Source: Linanthus parryae
Taxonomy: Eukaryota > Streptophyta > Magnoliopsida > Ericales > Polemoniaceae
Direction: 5' to 3'
Assembly (NCBI GenBank): GCA_023055425.1
Contig: JALGPY010000003.1
Location: 21,573,001 to 21,637,000 of the forward strand
DNA length: 64,000 nucleotides
The notes under the pieces: generated by a model
Seen by the model: only the letters and a program-made list of their open reading frames with translations
Databases searched by the model: none
What the model was told of the DNA's origin: nothing
Shown: positions 10,480-21,640 of the stretch, piece after piece
Numbering within the stretch: the stretch's first letter is position 1
Layout of the letters: every line of letters begins with the position of its first letter
Translations under genes and position numbers: made by a program

Positions 10480-10905
10480 TTGAGTATGATACTGAACGAA
10501 TCATTGAGTTTGTACCCTCCTGTGATTGATGTACTGAGATGAGCCAAGGAAGACATTGTGTTGGGAGGCTGCACAATCCCTAGCGGAACAGAGCTCCTGA
10601 CACCAATCATCGCCATCCATCACGACCCAGCGCTGTGGGGCCACGATGCGAAAGAGTTCAACCCTGCCCGGCTTGCAAAAGGAGTCGCCCGCGCAGCAAA
10701 TCATCTGATGGCATTCATGCCCTCCGGTTAGGGACCACGCCGCTGCATCGGCCAAAACTTGGCATTTTTACAGGCATAACTGGTTATTGCAATGATCTTG
10801 CAGCACTTCTCATTTGAGCTTGCGTCCAGATACCGCCATCAACCATCAGTTGTGATGCTTCTGAACCCATTACACGGAGCACCAATAATCTCTAACAAGC
10901 TATGA
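10480..10905 (+). pseudogene. last exon of a CYP72-clan cytochrome P450, captured in gypsy 1
   Basis: After a good splice acceptor (TTTTCGCAG, 10471-10479) the plus strand reads 142 codons without an indel to TGA 10903-10905. It begins LSMILNESLSLYPPV, then DIVLGGCTIPSGTELL, IIAIHHDPALWGHDAKEFNP, GPRRCIGQNLA and AMILQHFSFELASRY. This is the C-terminal part of a CYP72A-like monooxygenase: K-helix, PERF region, heme loop, L-helix. Three in-frame stops interrupt it (in LR*AKED, SG*GPRR and QA*LVIA). The K-helix ExxR is ESLS, and the Phe of the heme loop (normally PFG) is Ser, so it is non-functional. Part of the preceding intron and about 280 bp of 3' flank are included, so the capture was of genomic or unspliced sequence. 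It is antisense to gypsy 1. Confidence 0.88.
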
Positions 10906-11190
10906 AATTTTGCCTTGAAGTTCTCAAACATGGTGCATCTAATATACAGCAGCTTCTCATAGATGGGGTATGTTTGAAATAGTCTGAATCAGTTGCTTGA
11001 TTCTATCATGTATGAATCATTGTATGGTACAAGTTTCGTGTAATTAAAGTGATCAGTGAGCTGATTTATTACTCACAACAGCCTTCACTCACCCATGAGG
11101 AGAAGGCACATGTGGTCGAAGAGCACATTGTCATGAAAATCATTGAGGCAAGCTCAGTGGCGAGAGATGAACTACGTCAATGACCTTCCA
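10906..11190 (+). other. 3' flank (probable 3' UTR) of the captured P450
   Basis: Non-repetitive AT-rich sequence after the P450 stop, before the repeat array resumes near 11215. No ORF is recognised. It probably came with the P450 exon. Confidence 0.5.
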
Positions 11191-11214
11191 TAGTCGCACA
11201 TATCTCGAATGACA

Positions 11215-12600
11215 TAAAAATCCCTAGGAAATATCATGAATGGCATCCGTTATCAAATCGTGACATAACATGCTGGATGACCTTCTAGGTAATATCCTGG
11301 ATATTGACACCCTTTTTTTTTCTTCTTATGGATGGATATTAACACCTTGGTAATTATCAGGGTTAATGTTCTTTTGAGAGCATTATCCATCTTGAAAGGC
11401 ATTAGGCATTCATGAATCATATCCTGATCAACACTCCGGGTAATATCTCGGGGACCTGAGAAACATCCTGGATATATATCCCGAGTCATAAACCCTTGAA
11501 AGCCTTCAAAACTTTTAAGTAATATCTTTGGTATTTGCTGAAAATTAAATCCTTTGGAGACATCAAAACAGAATCACTATTTGTGTACAATGCCTTTAAT
11601 GCGCCTCAAGAAGTCACAAGTAACATCCTGGAAATTTGAATGTAGTCCCTAGGTAACGTCCAGGATAACAACCTGGATAATTTATGGTATGAATCCGGTG
11701 TACTTTCTCGACTAGAAACTTGACAACGTCTTGAATATGCATTCGCAATTTGAAGATACCTTAGAGATGTAGCATCCCCTAGGTAATATCCAGGAAAGCA
11801 CATTCTTTAGTAACATCCCCAAAAAAAACATTGTGACTATATAGCATCTTGAATGACATATGCATCTCTAAAGTAATATCATGAGTAAAATTTTGAATTT
11901 CCGGATATTGTCCTGGGCAACATCTTGTATTTCTGGGAAGTATATTGGATAACATCCTGAATTTGATGGTTAGTATCCCAAAGGTCATCTCGGGGGATAG
12001 ATTGGATAATATTCCTAGAAAACGCCTTGATTCTCCTTAGTGATATTCCAAATAAAATTGTGAACACCAAGCAGCCTCCCGAAGACATATACAACCTCTA
12101 AGGTTATTATTATAAGTAAATTTCTGAATTTCTTGATGTTTTCAGGATAATATCCTTAACATATATCCTGATTTTTTTTTTGTGTGGGTAAAATTCTGAA
12201 ATAAAATCATCTATTCCCCAAGTTAGATTCAGTGAATAATACCCTTGGTAATATTCTGAATAACATCCCGGAATATAATACTCTGGAAAATATCCTGGAT
12301 AACACATCCTGGGTAACTTCCTGGATGATATTACCCTGAGTAATATCCTGAAATTCCTTGGGCGACATCCGAGGTAGCACCTTGACTAGCATCTTGGAAA
12401 TATTTTGAATATGCATATGCAATATGCGGATAATACATTTAACAGCGTGGGAAATCCTAGGTAGCTTCCTCCAAGTCTCATGCAACCCCTATGTAGTATC
12501 CTAGGTGAAAACTGGATAATATCCTGGATGTAATAATGCTGAAAATCCCTAAGGTGGCAGTCGGGTAGTTCCTTGGCTAGCTCCTTGAGATTATCTTGAA
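11215..12600. repeat. degenerate short-period repeat array in gypsy 1 3' region
   Basis: About 1.4 kb built from loosely repeated words such as GGTAATATCCTGGAT, AACATCCTGGATAAC and GGTAACATCCTGAA, spaced roughly 25-35 bp with heavy decay. Minus-strand ORFs in this stretch (rich in ILPR, YYPGY-like words) are by-products of the repeat. Tandem repeats in the region between pol and the 3' LTR are known from Tat/Ogre elements. Confidence 0.75.
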
Positions 12601-12711
12601 CACGCATCCCAGACTTGAAAACAATATCCTTTTCATGGATAACGCCCACGTAATCTCTCCGGGGTGCGGGGTTGTGTTTGATGGTTACGACTGCACTCGA
12701 GGGGTTACCCC

Positions 12712-12905
12712 AAGCTGCCTACGTACCCTTTTGAGGATCAAGTCGAACGTAGTTCAATTTGGGCGTGTTCACAGTTTATACTCTTGTGTACAAGGAGTAG
12801 TGAAGCGGTTTATGCTCATGCCTTAGGAGCTGTAAAGTAGTTTATGCTCGTACTAAAGGAGCGGTGAAGCAGTTTATGCTCGTACTAAAGGAGCAGTCAT
12901 GCGGG
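12712..12905 (-). repeat. post-pol conserved block and 32-bp repeats, gypsy 1
   Basis: AAGCTGCCTACGTACCC followed by AGGATCAAG and GTAGTTCAATTT, then four units of 32-34 bp beginning near 12772, 12806, 12838 and 12870 (core AGTTTATGCTCGTACTAAAGG). The same block and repeat occur after pol in gypsy 2 (36620-36835), so they are a family trait. Confidence 0.8.
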
Positions 12906-12908
12906 TCT

Positions 12909-14657
12909 TTAAGGATAATAACGCTTTAAGAATTTCCCGTTTATGGTACCAATTCTTAAGCCATCTTCTGCAACGATCTTGTAAGCACCATTAGTGTAAA
13001 CTTCTTGTACCACAAATGGACCATCCCACTTGGAAGTAAACTTGTTCCCGGTCCGATGAGTTGTGATGATGGGTCTTCTTACTGAAAGTACCAAGTCCCC
13101 TTGTTGAAAGGATCGTACTCGGACTTTCTTGTTAAATGCTTTCGACATACGAGCCTGATAACATTCCAAGCGTTGTTGTGCTTCGAGCCGCTTCTCATCG
13201 AGTGCTTCTAACTCTTCAAGGCGCAATCGTGCATTTTCCTCTTGAGTGAGATCTTCTTTAATTGCAATCCTAAGTGAAGGAATTTGACGCTCGAGAGGTA
13301 GTACCGCTTCGACTCCATACACCAAGGCATAAGGAGTAGCCTGTGTAGCTGTGCGAAAGTTCGTACGATACGCCCAAAGAGCTTCTCCAATCCTTTCATG
13401 CCAATCTCGCTTGGACTTGGAGACCACTTTTTTTAACAAGTTGCCAAGGGTCTTGTTGAATGCTTCGTCGAGACCATTTGCTGGAGCATTGTACATGGAA
13501 GAGTTATGTTGCTTAAAGCCAAATTGCTCACCTAGGTTTCTCATTAGGCTATTCTCAAAAGGCTTCCCGTTATCCGTGATGATGTAGCGAGGCACACCGT
13601 AGCGGTAGATGATGTTGTTGCGAATGAATTGCACAACCGTTTCTTTCTTCACCTCCTTTAATGGTACAGCTTCAGCCCACTTCGAGAAGTAATCGGTCGC
13701 AGCGAGAATGTACAAGTTTCCACCAGAAGATTTCGTTAAGGGTCCTATAGCATCAAGTCCCCACGCCTCGAAAGGCCAAGATGCTACAGTGGGATGGAGA
13801 GGCTCGGGCGCCTGATGAATGAAGTTTGCATGGAATTGACACGGTTGACACCTCTTAGCATAATCCATGCAATCTTTGACCATAGTTGGCCAGTAGTACC
13901 CCATCCTCTTGATTCGAAAGTGGAGTTTTGGTCCTGATTGGTGAGCCCCACATATTCCTGAGTGAGCTTCTTCAACGGCTTGCATGGCTTCGCTTTCTCC
14001 CAAGCATCGCAAGAAAACTCCTTCGAATGAGCGCCGATAGAGAGTATCATTATAAAATATAAAGCGTGTAGAGCGACGCTTTATGTCGGTCTTCTTACGC
14101 GGATCCTCAGGCAACTTCCCGTCCTTTAGAAACTCGATTAAAGGTGTGCGCCAATCTTCTTCTTCAATCTCTAAGACCGAGACAACATTGGAATCTTGGT
14201 CGATTTGGAAATCATCGTCAAATATTGGGGGAACCACCCACTTTTGGCATATGGGGACCTTGGCTTCTGCATCGGGGAGCGTCAAGTTAGACGCGAGTTT
14301 GGCTAGTGCGTCGGCTTGGTTATTTTCTCTTCTTGGCAAATGGTGTAGAAATACCTCTCCGAGCCATGCTATCATTCGAGTGGCATAGTTGTAGAAAGGT
14401 AATAATTCCGCTTTCTTAACCTCATAAACTCTGAGGAGCTGGTTGATGATCAGCTGGGAGTCTCCATACACATGAAGTTGGTGGTGCTTTGCTTCAATAG
14501 CCATCTCAAGTCCCAATATGAGCGCTTGGTACTCGGCTTCATTGTTTGAGCAGTTTTGTGTTAAAGTGAAGGCGTATGGGAGTACATCACTTTCAGGAGA
14601 AACATATACTAATCCTGCCCCCGCTCCATTGCGATGTGATGCCCCATCAAAGTACAT
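12909..14657 (-). pseudogene. gypsy 1 pol: second (archaeal-type) RNase H and integrase
   Basis: 582 residues to the terminal stop. Residues 1-125 form the extra RNase H: YFDGASHRNGAGAG (Asp), NNEAEYQALILGLEMA (Glu), YGDSQLIINQL (Asp), NQADALAKLA (Asp); all four acidic residues are present. A linker follows, then integrase: zinc-binding HSGICGAHQSG...CQPCQFH, catalytic core with LDAIGPL (Asp), TDNGKPFENS (Asp) and NGLDEAFNKTLGN (Glu), and a C-terminal region ending NGKFLKRYYP. It is separated from the upstream part only by a TGA at 14661-14663, where relatives have Trp before the K-MYFDGA start. It would cut and join cDNA to the chromosome if made. Confidence 0.93.
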
Positions 14658-14660
14658 CTT

Positions 14661-16877
14661 TCATGGCTTGCTTTCCTCGATAAAGAAGATATCTTCATTG
14701 GGAAAATCTTCCGATAGCTCCCATTCGGCCAGTATTGGATGATCCGCTAGAAAGTCCGCTAAGGCTTGCCCTTTGATGGCCTTTTGTGGAACGTAGACGA
14801 TCTCAAATTCCTGCAGCAGTAGAGACCACCTCGCGAGTCGGTCGGATAACACAAATTTTGACATTATGTGCTTAACTGGGTTTGCTTTGGAGACGAGATG
14901 CACCGTGTGAGCTTGAAAGTAATGCCGCAACTTTTAAATTGCGTACACTAAGGCCAAACACATCTTTTCTATTGGTGAATAGTTGAGTTCGCATTGAGTC
15001 ATCATTCTACTGAGGTAGTACAAAGCGTTATCTTTCCCTTCGGCATTCTCCTGGGCAAGTAAGGCTCCAACAGATCGTTCTTGGGCTGTAATGTACAGGA
15101 TCAAAGGCTTTCCTGGGATAGGGGCTGCCAACACAGGAGGCTTCATCAAGTAAGCCTTGATGCTATTGAAAGCATTTATGCAAGCATCATCCCACTCGAA
15201 CGGTACACCCTTCTTCATGAGTCGATTGAATGGTTGACATCTCCCAGCTAAGTTGGAAATTAAACGCCGGAGGTACGCAAGTCTCCCTTGGAGACTTTTA
15301 AGGTCGTGGATGGTTCGAGGCTCCGGCATCTTAAGAATAGCTTCAATTTTTGCCTGATCAATTTCAATTCCCCGATGGCGAACAATGAAACCGAGAAACT
15401 TTCCAGAGGTGACACCAAACGCACATTTCAACGGGTTCATCTTCAATTGATAACGTCGAAGACGATCAAACACACTCTTCAAATCCTGAAGATGATCTTT
15501 CCTTGCCCTTGTCTTGACCACTAGGTCATCAACGTAGCACTCAACGTTTTTGTGGAGCATATCATTGAAAATCTTCTGCATGGCTCTTTGATATGTCGCT
15601 CCAGCATTCTTTAGACCAAATGGCATCACCTTATAACAGTAAATCCCTTTGGGTGTGCGAAACGCCGTCAATTCCTCATCCTTTGGGGCCATGCGAATTT
15701 GATTGTATCCCGAAGATCCGTCCATAAATGATAACGCCTCGTGGCCTGTGGTTGCATCTACCATGAGTTCGGTTATGGGCAGCGGAAAGTCGTCTTTGGG
15801 ACATGCGCCATTGAGATCTCGGAAGGCGACACACACCCTTGTTTGCCCATTCTTCTTCTTGACGGGGACTATGCTTGATATCCATGTCGGGTACTTGACT
15901 TCTCGAACGAATCCTGCTTCGATCAACTTGTTCACCTCTTCTTCTATTTTTGGGATGAGCTCCGGTCGAAAACGCCTTTGAGCTTGTTTAATAGGCCTAG
16001 CGCCATGCTTGACCGCTAAGTGATGTACGGCCACCTTTGGGTCTAGTCCAGGCATTTCTTTATAGCTCCAAGCAAAGACGTCCTTGTACTCTTTTAAGAG
16101 ACTAACATACAATTTCTCTTCTGCCGGAGTGAGTAGGGCGCTTACATAGGTTGGTCGTGGATCTTTTTTCGTCCCCAAGTTGACTTCTTTCAGCTCATCC
16201 ACCGTGGATTTTACGCCTTCCTCAAGTTCTGGAGGAGCTTCTTCGGCATCTTCTTCCACTTGTATCTTATCTTCCACAACCGTGATGTGAAGTGATGAAC
16301 CAACACTTTCTTCGTCGAAAGAGAATTCCTTTAGCTTTGTTGGGGTCCCAGTGTCGATGATAGTTTTTTGTTTGACTTTTAATCCCATAGAAACATCAAC
16401 GACAATCATTGTGCGCCTTTTCATCCGAGATGGGATCGTGCTCTTTATATCTTTGACATCAGTCGGTGCGGAAGAGTTATGCTTATCTTTCTGGCAAGCC
16501 TTCATTCGAACACTTCTTTGTACACCCAACCTTTCATGAACGGGCTTTCGCGAAGGTTCTTGGATGCTTGATACTTTCGGATCTCCCAGTCGATCGAACA
16601 CCGATGGTCGTGCATCATCTTTTCCAAGGCGATCAAAGACAGATTTACTTCTTTTAGTAGCGGGATGCTCACTTTCTTCCGTGATGTAGTGAGTAGTCGC
16701 CTTCTTGATGAAGATTTTTGCGGGAGATGGTGGAGTGTATCCCAAACCTATGCGACGTACGGGCATCACACGTCCTTTTGGATTCAAATTCTTTGTTGTC
16801 AAAGTTGGATCATACGCCTCCATAGGAATTGTTCCTGTGGAAGGGACTTCCTGTGGCTTATATCCAGATTTTTCCAT
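14661..16877 (-). pseudogene. gypsy 1 pol: reverse transcriptase and RNase H
   Basis: In the same frame as the parts on both sides. RT blocks: FIREV-type start (FVREVKYPTWISSIVPVKKK), VCVAFRDLNGACPKDDFPLP, FMDGSSGYNQIRM, KVMPFGLKNAGATYQRAMQ and the catalytic YVDDLVVKT. RNase H follows with LILYITAQERSVGALLAQE and LYYLSRMMTQCELNYSPIE. A TAA at 14934-14936 (CAA Gln in the expected YAIQKLRHYF) splits the RNase H from its end, QAHTVHLVSKANPVKHIMS. In VCVAFRDLN the usual catalytic-region VDYR/VDFR Asp is Ala, which may also harm activity. Confidence 0.93.
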
Positions 16878-16961
16878 AAGCTTGTAGGCATTTGGATCAA
16901 AACCTTCTATGGTCCTTTTTGATGGCCATTCTCCATGTTCCTCCTTTGGGCCTTCTTTTGG

Positions 16962-18857
16962 TCAAACAAAACCTTCGATGGTGGATTCAAATTTAACCTT
17001 TTCCATGCTTGTAAGAGGAAAGTTTAAATCCTTTAGTGTCGGGTCTTTGCTCTTTCGTGCCTTATAGCGCAAGACGGGGATAGCTTTCGTGGTCTCCTTT
17101 GCTTCAGCCAACATTGTCTCACTATTCTTTGCGGCTACTTCAACTTCTTTTTCTTCCTCGCGCTTCTTGACATCCTTTGACAAACCACTTTCTTTATGAG
17201 GAGTGAGTTTATAAGTTTTCACAGGTTCAATTTCCCGAAGGATAATTTGCGCAGAGTAAAACTTTGCATCGGCGAAATAGGACTCAGCTTCAGTGAAAGG
17301 ATTTTCATCAGCTACAATTTTCTCCACTACACCATTCCTACAATATTTTAGGCATTGGTGAAGTGTTGACGGTACGACGCCATTCTCATGGATCCATGGT
17401 CGTCCAAGAAGAATTTTGTAGGAGGTCTTTGCTTCGATGACGCTGAAATAAACTCTTGAAACCATATTTCCGGTGACGAGATCTAGAGATATTTCCCCCA
17501 TTGCTCTTTGCCCCCCTTGGTTGAATCCCTGGATAAGTATACGACTAGGTGATAGTTCTTCAGTGGTTATCCCCAACTCCTTCAATGTTGCGAGTGGCAT
17601 GAGGTTCACTGCTGATCCTCCATCTACAAATATCCTATTAACCTTCTGCTCGCGAGTATACCCGCTGATGAACAAAGGTCGGTTATGGTTCTTGCGACCC
17701 AGTTGTAAGTCTTCGTCGGTAAACACAATGGCAGCATCGCCGCAACCTTGGAAAATTGTCTTGTCTGAGTGCTTAGGCGAAGAGGGTGTATCTACTTCTT
17801 CTTCATCGTCTTCAAAGGTTGTAGTGTCGCAAGTTATCTCTTGAGATCCTGAAATATTCGACTCGGGTTCAAGGGATATAGAGGTCATATGTGTTGTTGC
17901 TGCATCAACTTCTTCTTCCAAGACAATCTTCCCTTCTCTTGCAAGTTGCATGATCTTTTCCTTGAGAACAAAGCACTTTGTCGTAGGATGACCAAGCAAG
18001 CGATGGAATTTGCAATAATTGGGATCATTCACCTTGTTGGCTTCTTCGGGTCGCTTCGAGTCTTGAAGTTCAAGAATCTTCATCTCCATCAATTGCTCGA
18101 GCATCGTAGGAACTTCGCTATCGGCAAATGGGTATACCTTCGCCTGCAACTCCTTGAGTGTTGGTCTAGACCTTAAATTCATTGCGGTGGAATTAACTTG
18201 GTCGGCGTTATTATTATTTGCCTTGCTTGAGAGCTTCACGGGTGTCGTAGTGACGGCCATGGACTCCTTTTTGTTGGATTTGATGGTGAACTTCCCACTT
18301 TTGCGATTGTCCTCCCTATGTCCTCCCTTCCACGCGTCAAAAGGAGGTGGTCCTTGGCGCCCGTTAGATGCGATGCTAAGCTCCATGTCGTGGGCACGCG
18401 TAGCAAGTTCCTCGAATGATGTTGGCCTGATTCCTTGAAGTATATACCTTAACCCCCAATGCATGCCTTGGATGCACATCTCGATTGCTGAACCTTCGGA
18501 AAGACGATCCTTGCAGTTTAAACTCAAGTTCCTCCAGCGATTGATGTAGTCAATGGCCTTTTCATCTTTCCATTGGCGAGTGTTAGTCAATTCAACCATG
18601 CTGACAGTCCGTCGTGTGCTGTAGAAACGATTGAGAAATTCCTGCTCCATTTGCCCCCAACTATCAATGGACCTCGGCTCCAGCTGACCATACCAATCGA
18701 AGGCATCATCTTTAAGGGTCCTAACAAATTGCTTCACGAGAAGGTCTCCATCGGTTCCAGAGTTGTTACATGTCTCGATGAAGTGGGCAACATGTTGCCT
18801 AGGGTTTCCTTTGCCCGAGAATTGTTGGAACTTAGGAGGATTGTAACCGTCTGGCAT
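16962..18857 (-). pseudogene. gypsy 1 gag core and aspartic protease
   Basis: 631 residues. The gag core is at about 1-165 (GKGNPRQHVAHFIETCNNSG, LNRFYSTRRTVSMVELTNTR, IQGMHWGLRYIL). A variant zinc knuckle CKFHRLLGHPTTKC (C-x2-H-x4-H-x4-C) lies near 280. Protease motif RIFVDGGSAVNLMPL lies near 410, with LLGRPWIHENG near 490. The DGG form of the active site is usual in this lineage. It ends at a TGA (16962-16964) where CGA Arg is expected (EGFVRPKEG), a CpG-type C-to-T change. The product would be capsid and the polyprotein-cleaving protease. Confidence 0.92.
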
Positions 18858-18881
18858 GCTTAACTTCTCGATTCTTTCTGT

Positions 18882-19439
18882 TTAAGGCTTAACGTAGGAC
18901 TTAGATGATGTTGACGGTACTCCAGGCTTCCCGTTCATGGTGTTTAGGATGATCTCTTGTAGTTGATCGAGAGGAATGGAACCATTGGCTGACAATTGTA
19001 CACTAGGTCGTGCTTCTTGCCTGCTATCTGTTGTTCTCATTTCTTCCGGAGTCTTAGGGGTGTGTTCGAACACTTGACTTGCTTCTTCGCGACTCTCGAT
19101 CTTGTTTATTAACTTTGCAAGTTGCACATCACGTTCTTCCACAATCTTCTTTAAGTCGTCAAAGCCCTTGGTGAGGTTTGCAACTTGCTCTTCGATGGGA
19201 ACCCTACTAGTAGTCATGACATGCATGCTAATATCATCATCATGATCACATGTTGGTTGATGGTTACTACTCTTAGTGCCGGATTTAGAGTTGCTTTCGC
19301 AACTTTCTTCGCAAGACTTGTTGGCAGCAGAAGACTCGTGAGGGGTGGGGACATGTGACTGTGACTTCTGTGAGGCAACATCTAGCGAACCATCTTGACT
19401 GCCCCCTGCAGCTGTGAGATTCTTTATGGCCTTAGCCAT
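18882..19439 (-). pseudogene. gypsy 1 gag N-terminal region
   Basis: 185 residues from ATG 19439-19437, Ser/Asn-rich first, then a probable coiled coil (EEQVANLTKGFDDLKKIVEE), ending SSKSYVKP before TAA 18882-18884. Gypsy 2 reads KKPYSERIELLQLP at the same place, so the TAA replaces Tyr. The start lies 150 bp from the PBS, the normal position. It is in the same frame as all downstream parts. Confidence 0.9.
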
Positions 19440-19591
19440 ACTACGAGTTATTGGACCAGTGATTTGGGTTCCGGAGTTTGATTCTGAAGTTGAAGACTTC
19501 GCGTTCCCAGCCTTGAGAGATGGAAGTTCTGTTCTTTGTAGGAGACATCACGAACACTTGTACTTGAGGAGAAGAGATGAGGGGCAGAGAG

Positions 19592-19609
19592 GTCCCACTG
19601 GGCGTGCCA
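19592..19609 (-). other. gypsy 1 primer binding site
   Basis: The minus strand reads TGGCACGCCCAGTGGGAC five bases after the LTR end. The identical tract occurs in gypsy 2 at 51196-51213. This PBS is characteristic of Tat-type elements; I do not assign the primer tRNA. Confidence 0.88.
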
Positions 19610-19614
19610 AAATT

Positions 19615-20563
19615 TGTACACACAAATTTATGCAATTCTAAACAAAAGCGAGAAATTCGGTGAAACAAATATTTTATTGATGTTTTTATGAAGTGGATTA
19701 CAATCTCTGATAATAAATTTCTAAACAGAAGTTAAATCCCCTGATTCTTCTCCTGAAACTTCGAACGAGGGCTTAGCAGCTTGATCTCGAATCGAACGGA
19801 TGAGCGGCCTTCGATTTTGACGAAGAACGCGATGAAGGTCTCGAAGAACACAAACGTCGAACGAGGACTTTAGAGGCTTGATCTCGGATCAGACGGATGA
19901 ATGTCTTCGATGTTGATGAAGAACGCGATGAACGCCTTGAAGAACACGAAGAACGGCTTGAAGATCTTCGAGTGTCTTGAAGAACGCGGATGGAGATCTT
20001 CAACGACTTGAGGAACTCGATGATGATCTTCGAAGAACTTGATGAAGAACTTCGAAGAGCTTGATGATGATGATCTTGATGATGGATGAACTCGTCGGGG
20101 CTTGAAAAGCTTGATCTTCAGAGCTCTCTCCTTCTTGCAAGATGTAACTGTGTGTCCTTTATGCCTAGGGATGGCCCCTTTATATAGGCATGGGCTGGCT
20201 TGCTGGCCAAGGTAGAAAATAAATAATATTTATTATTTATTTAATTTCTGCATCAATTTGACAAGTGGCGCAATGTGATTGGCCGAACTCGCTAGTCTTG
20301 ACAGCTGCATCATTTTGACAAGTGGCACTATTTGACTGGCCTTACTTGCTCACTTGTAGCCATGTCATGCACTGACGTGGCATCTCCATATGCAGTCCTT
20401 GCTTGTAAATAAGTTTGGTCACATTTACAATTTAGTCCGAAATTAATTAATTAATGATTAGAGGCATTAATTTGATAGTGAGTGCTATTTGATCCCACCT
20501 TTTAATTAGGTGATAGTAGACACGTGGCACAATTTAATTGGCCGCAAATTTTGCGTGTCTACA
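19615..20563 (-). repeat. gypsy 1 5' LTR
   Basis: 949 bp, about 99% identical to 5991-6939, followed by TSD ATGTG (20564-20568). Probable minus-strand TATA box TATATAAAGG at 20177-20186. Confidence 0.95.
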
Positions 20564-20568
20564 ATGTG
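20564..20568. repeat. gypsy 1 target site duplication, right copy
   Basis: ATGTG, identical to 5986-5990. Confidence 0.95.
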
Positions 20569-21640
20569 CTTTGTTGCATGGTGGATGGATATGGCCTAGG
20601 ATTGTGGATGTTTATTGCTTTGTGGTTTGGTTTACGGCCTGCGAGCTGATCAATTTAATGTAATAATTAATTAGGTTTTACGGCCTGCGAGTCGTCTCTT
20701 TTCTCCTCGACATGTGAGGCTTTTTGTTATTTATTTATTCTAGATGTTAGGCTAGAATTAGAAATATTTAGTTGATAGCCAAGAACATGGAGAAGAAGAC
20801 CGGAGAACCAAAGGAGCCAAAAGACATCCCTAGGCGCGCAGCTATGGTGGAGCACATGGAGATGAGCTTATCACTTTAGGGCATATAGATATTATCATTG
20901 GCTTGGTAATATCTTAGTCTAGGGGCCATATCCATGCCACGTTATTTTCTTTTGTGGATGTTTATTATTTATGTCTTGTTATTTATTTTTGTGTGTATGG
21001 CGATACTAGCAAAACGTTAACAAGATAATAATAAACAAGGTTGGTCTTTTATTATGGATGGCCCAATCCAAATAAGTAGACCATGTTGATAAGATCAACC
21101 AAACAACTTAAAAGAAATCCCTCAAATAAATATTGCGTTTTGCCTTCTCTTGCCAAAAACACCCTTCATGATCATGGCCTATTAAAATTCGGGCTTGCCA
21201 AAGCAAGGCGATTTTAACTTTCCATGGTGTGTTGCGGACGACGCAAGCTAGTAATGCGTGTATGCTGAAAACAAGAGGTTGGACGCAACTAGGCAAGAGT
21301 CAATTGGATTGATGAGCTTAGAGGCATGACAATTAGGTGTTATCTAAAAGGATAAAGAATAGAGAGTTATTCACCTAATTGGACCAAGAGTTGCATGGGA
21401 TGCAATTGGAATGGTTCCTACCTAAATAACCAATTCTTGGGTGACTTGCCAAAGCAAGCTCAAGAAGAAGTTAAAAAGGGATCTTGGACCCACTAGAAAA
21501 TATATAAAATATTTTCCGCATTAATGGTGAGGGCTATTAATCCGAGAAAAATAGTGGGAGCTATATTTAATAATTTAAATCCTTGTTGAATATAGTTATA
21601 CGTCACAATGCTTTGCATAATCCTATAAGTGTTGAATACC
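20569..21640 (+). other. copia B leader, right part
   Basis: Continues the leader interrupted at 5990. The segment 21185-21418 matches, in reverse complement, the gag-proximal leader of copia A (for example the GAGTTGCATGGGATGCAATTGGAA region). A second diverged copy is at about 22009-22228. No gene seen. Confidence 0.7.

Larger units (their letters stand above)
5991..20563 (-). mobile_element. gypsy 1: Tat-lineage Ty3/gypsy element with antisense cargo
   Basis: 14,573-bp element, minus strand: 5' LTR 19615-20563, PBS 19592-19609, gag-pol 12909-19439, a 6-kb 3' region with antisense cargo, PPT 6940-6950, 3' LTR 5991-6939, 5-bp TSD ATGTG. Domain order is gag, protease, RT, RNase H, a second archaeal-type RNase H, integrase. 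The second RNase H before integrase marks the Tat/Ogre/Retand group. The LTRs differ at about 10 of 949 positions by eye, so the insertion is young. Gag-pol has no frameshift but four in-frame stops. The antisense pseudogenes for a plant mobile domain and a P450 are more decayed, which suggests they were carried before this insertion. Confidence 0.95.

Noticed and set aside
11215..12600. CRISPR-like or clean tandem array
   Set aside because: The repeats are irregular in spacing and sequence, there are no unique spacers of constant length, and the context is a plant retrotransposon.
14083..14388. Plus-strand ORFs opposite gypsy 1 and gypsy 2 pol
   Set aside because: Shadows of conserved pol coding sequence on the other strand; no protein similarity of their own.
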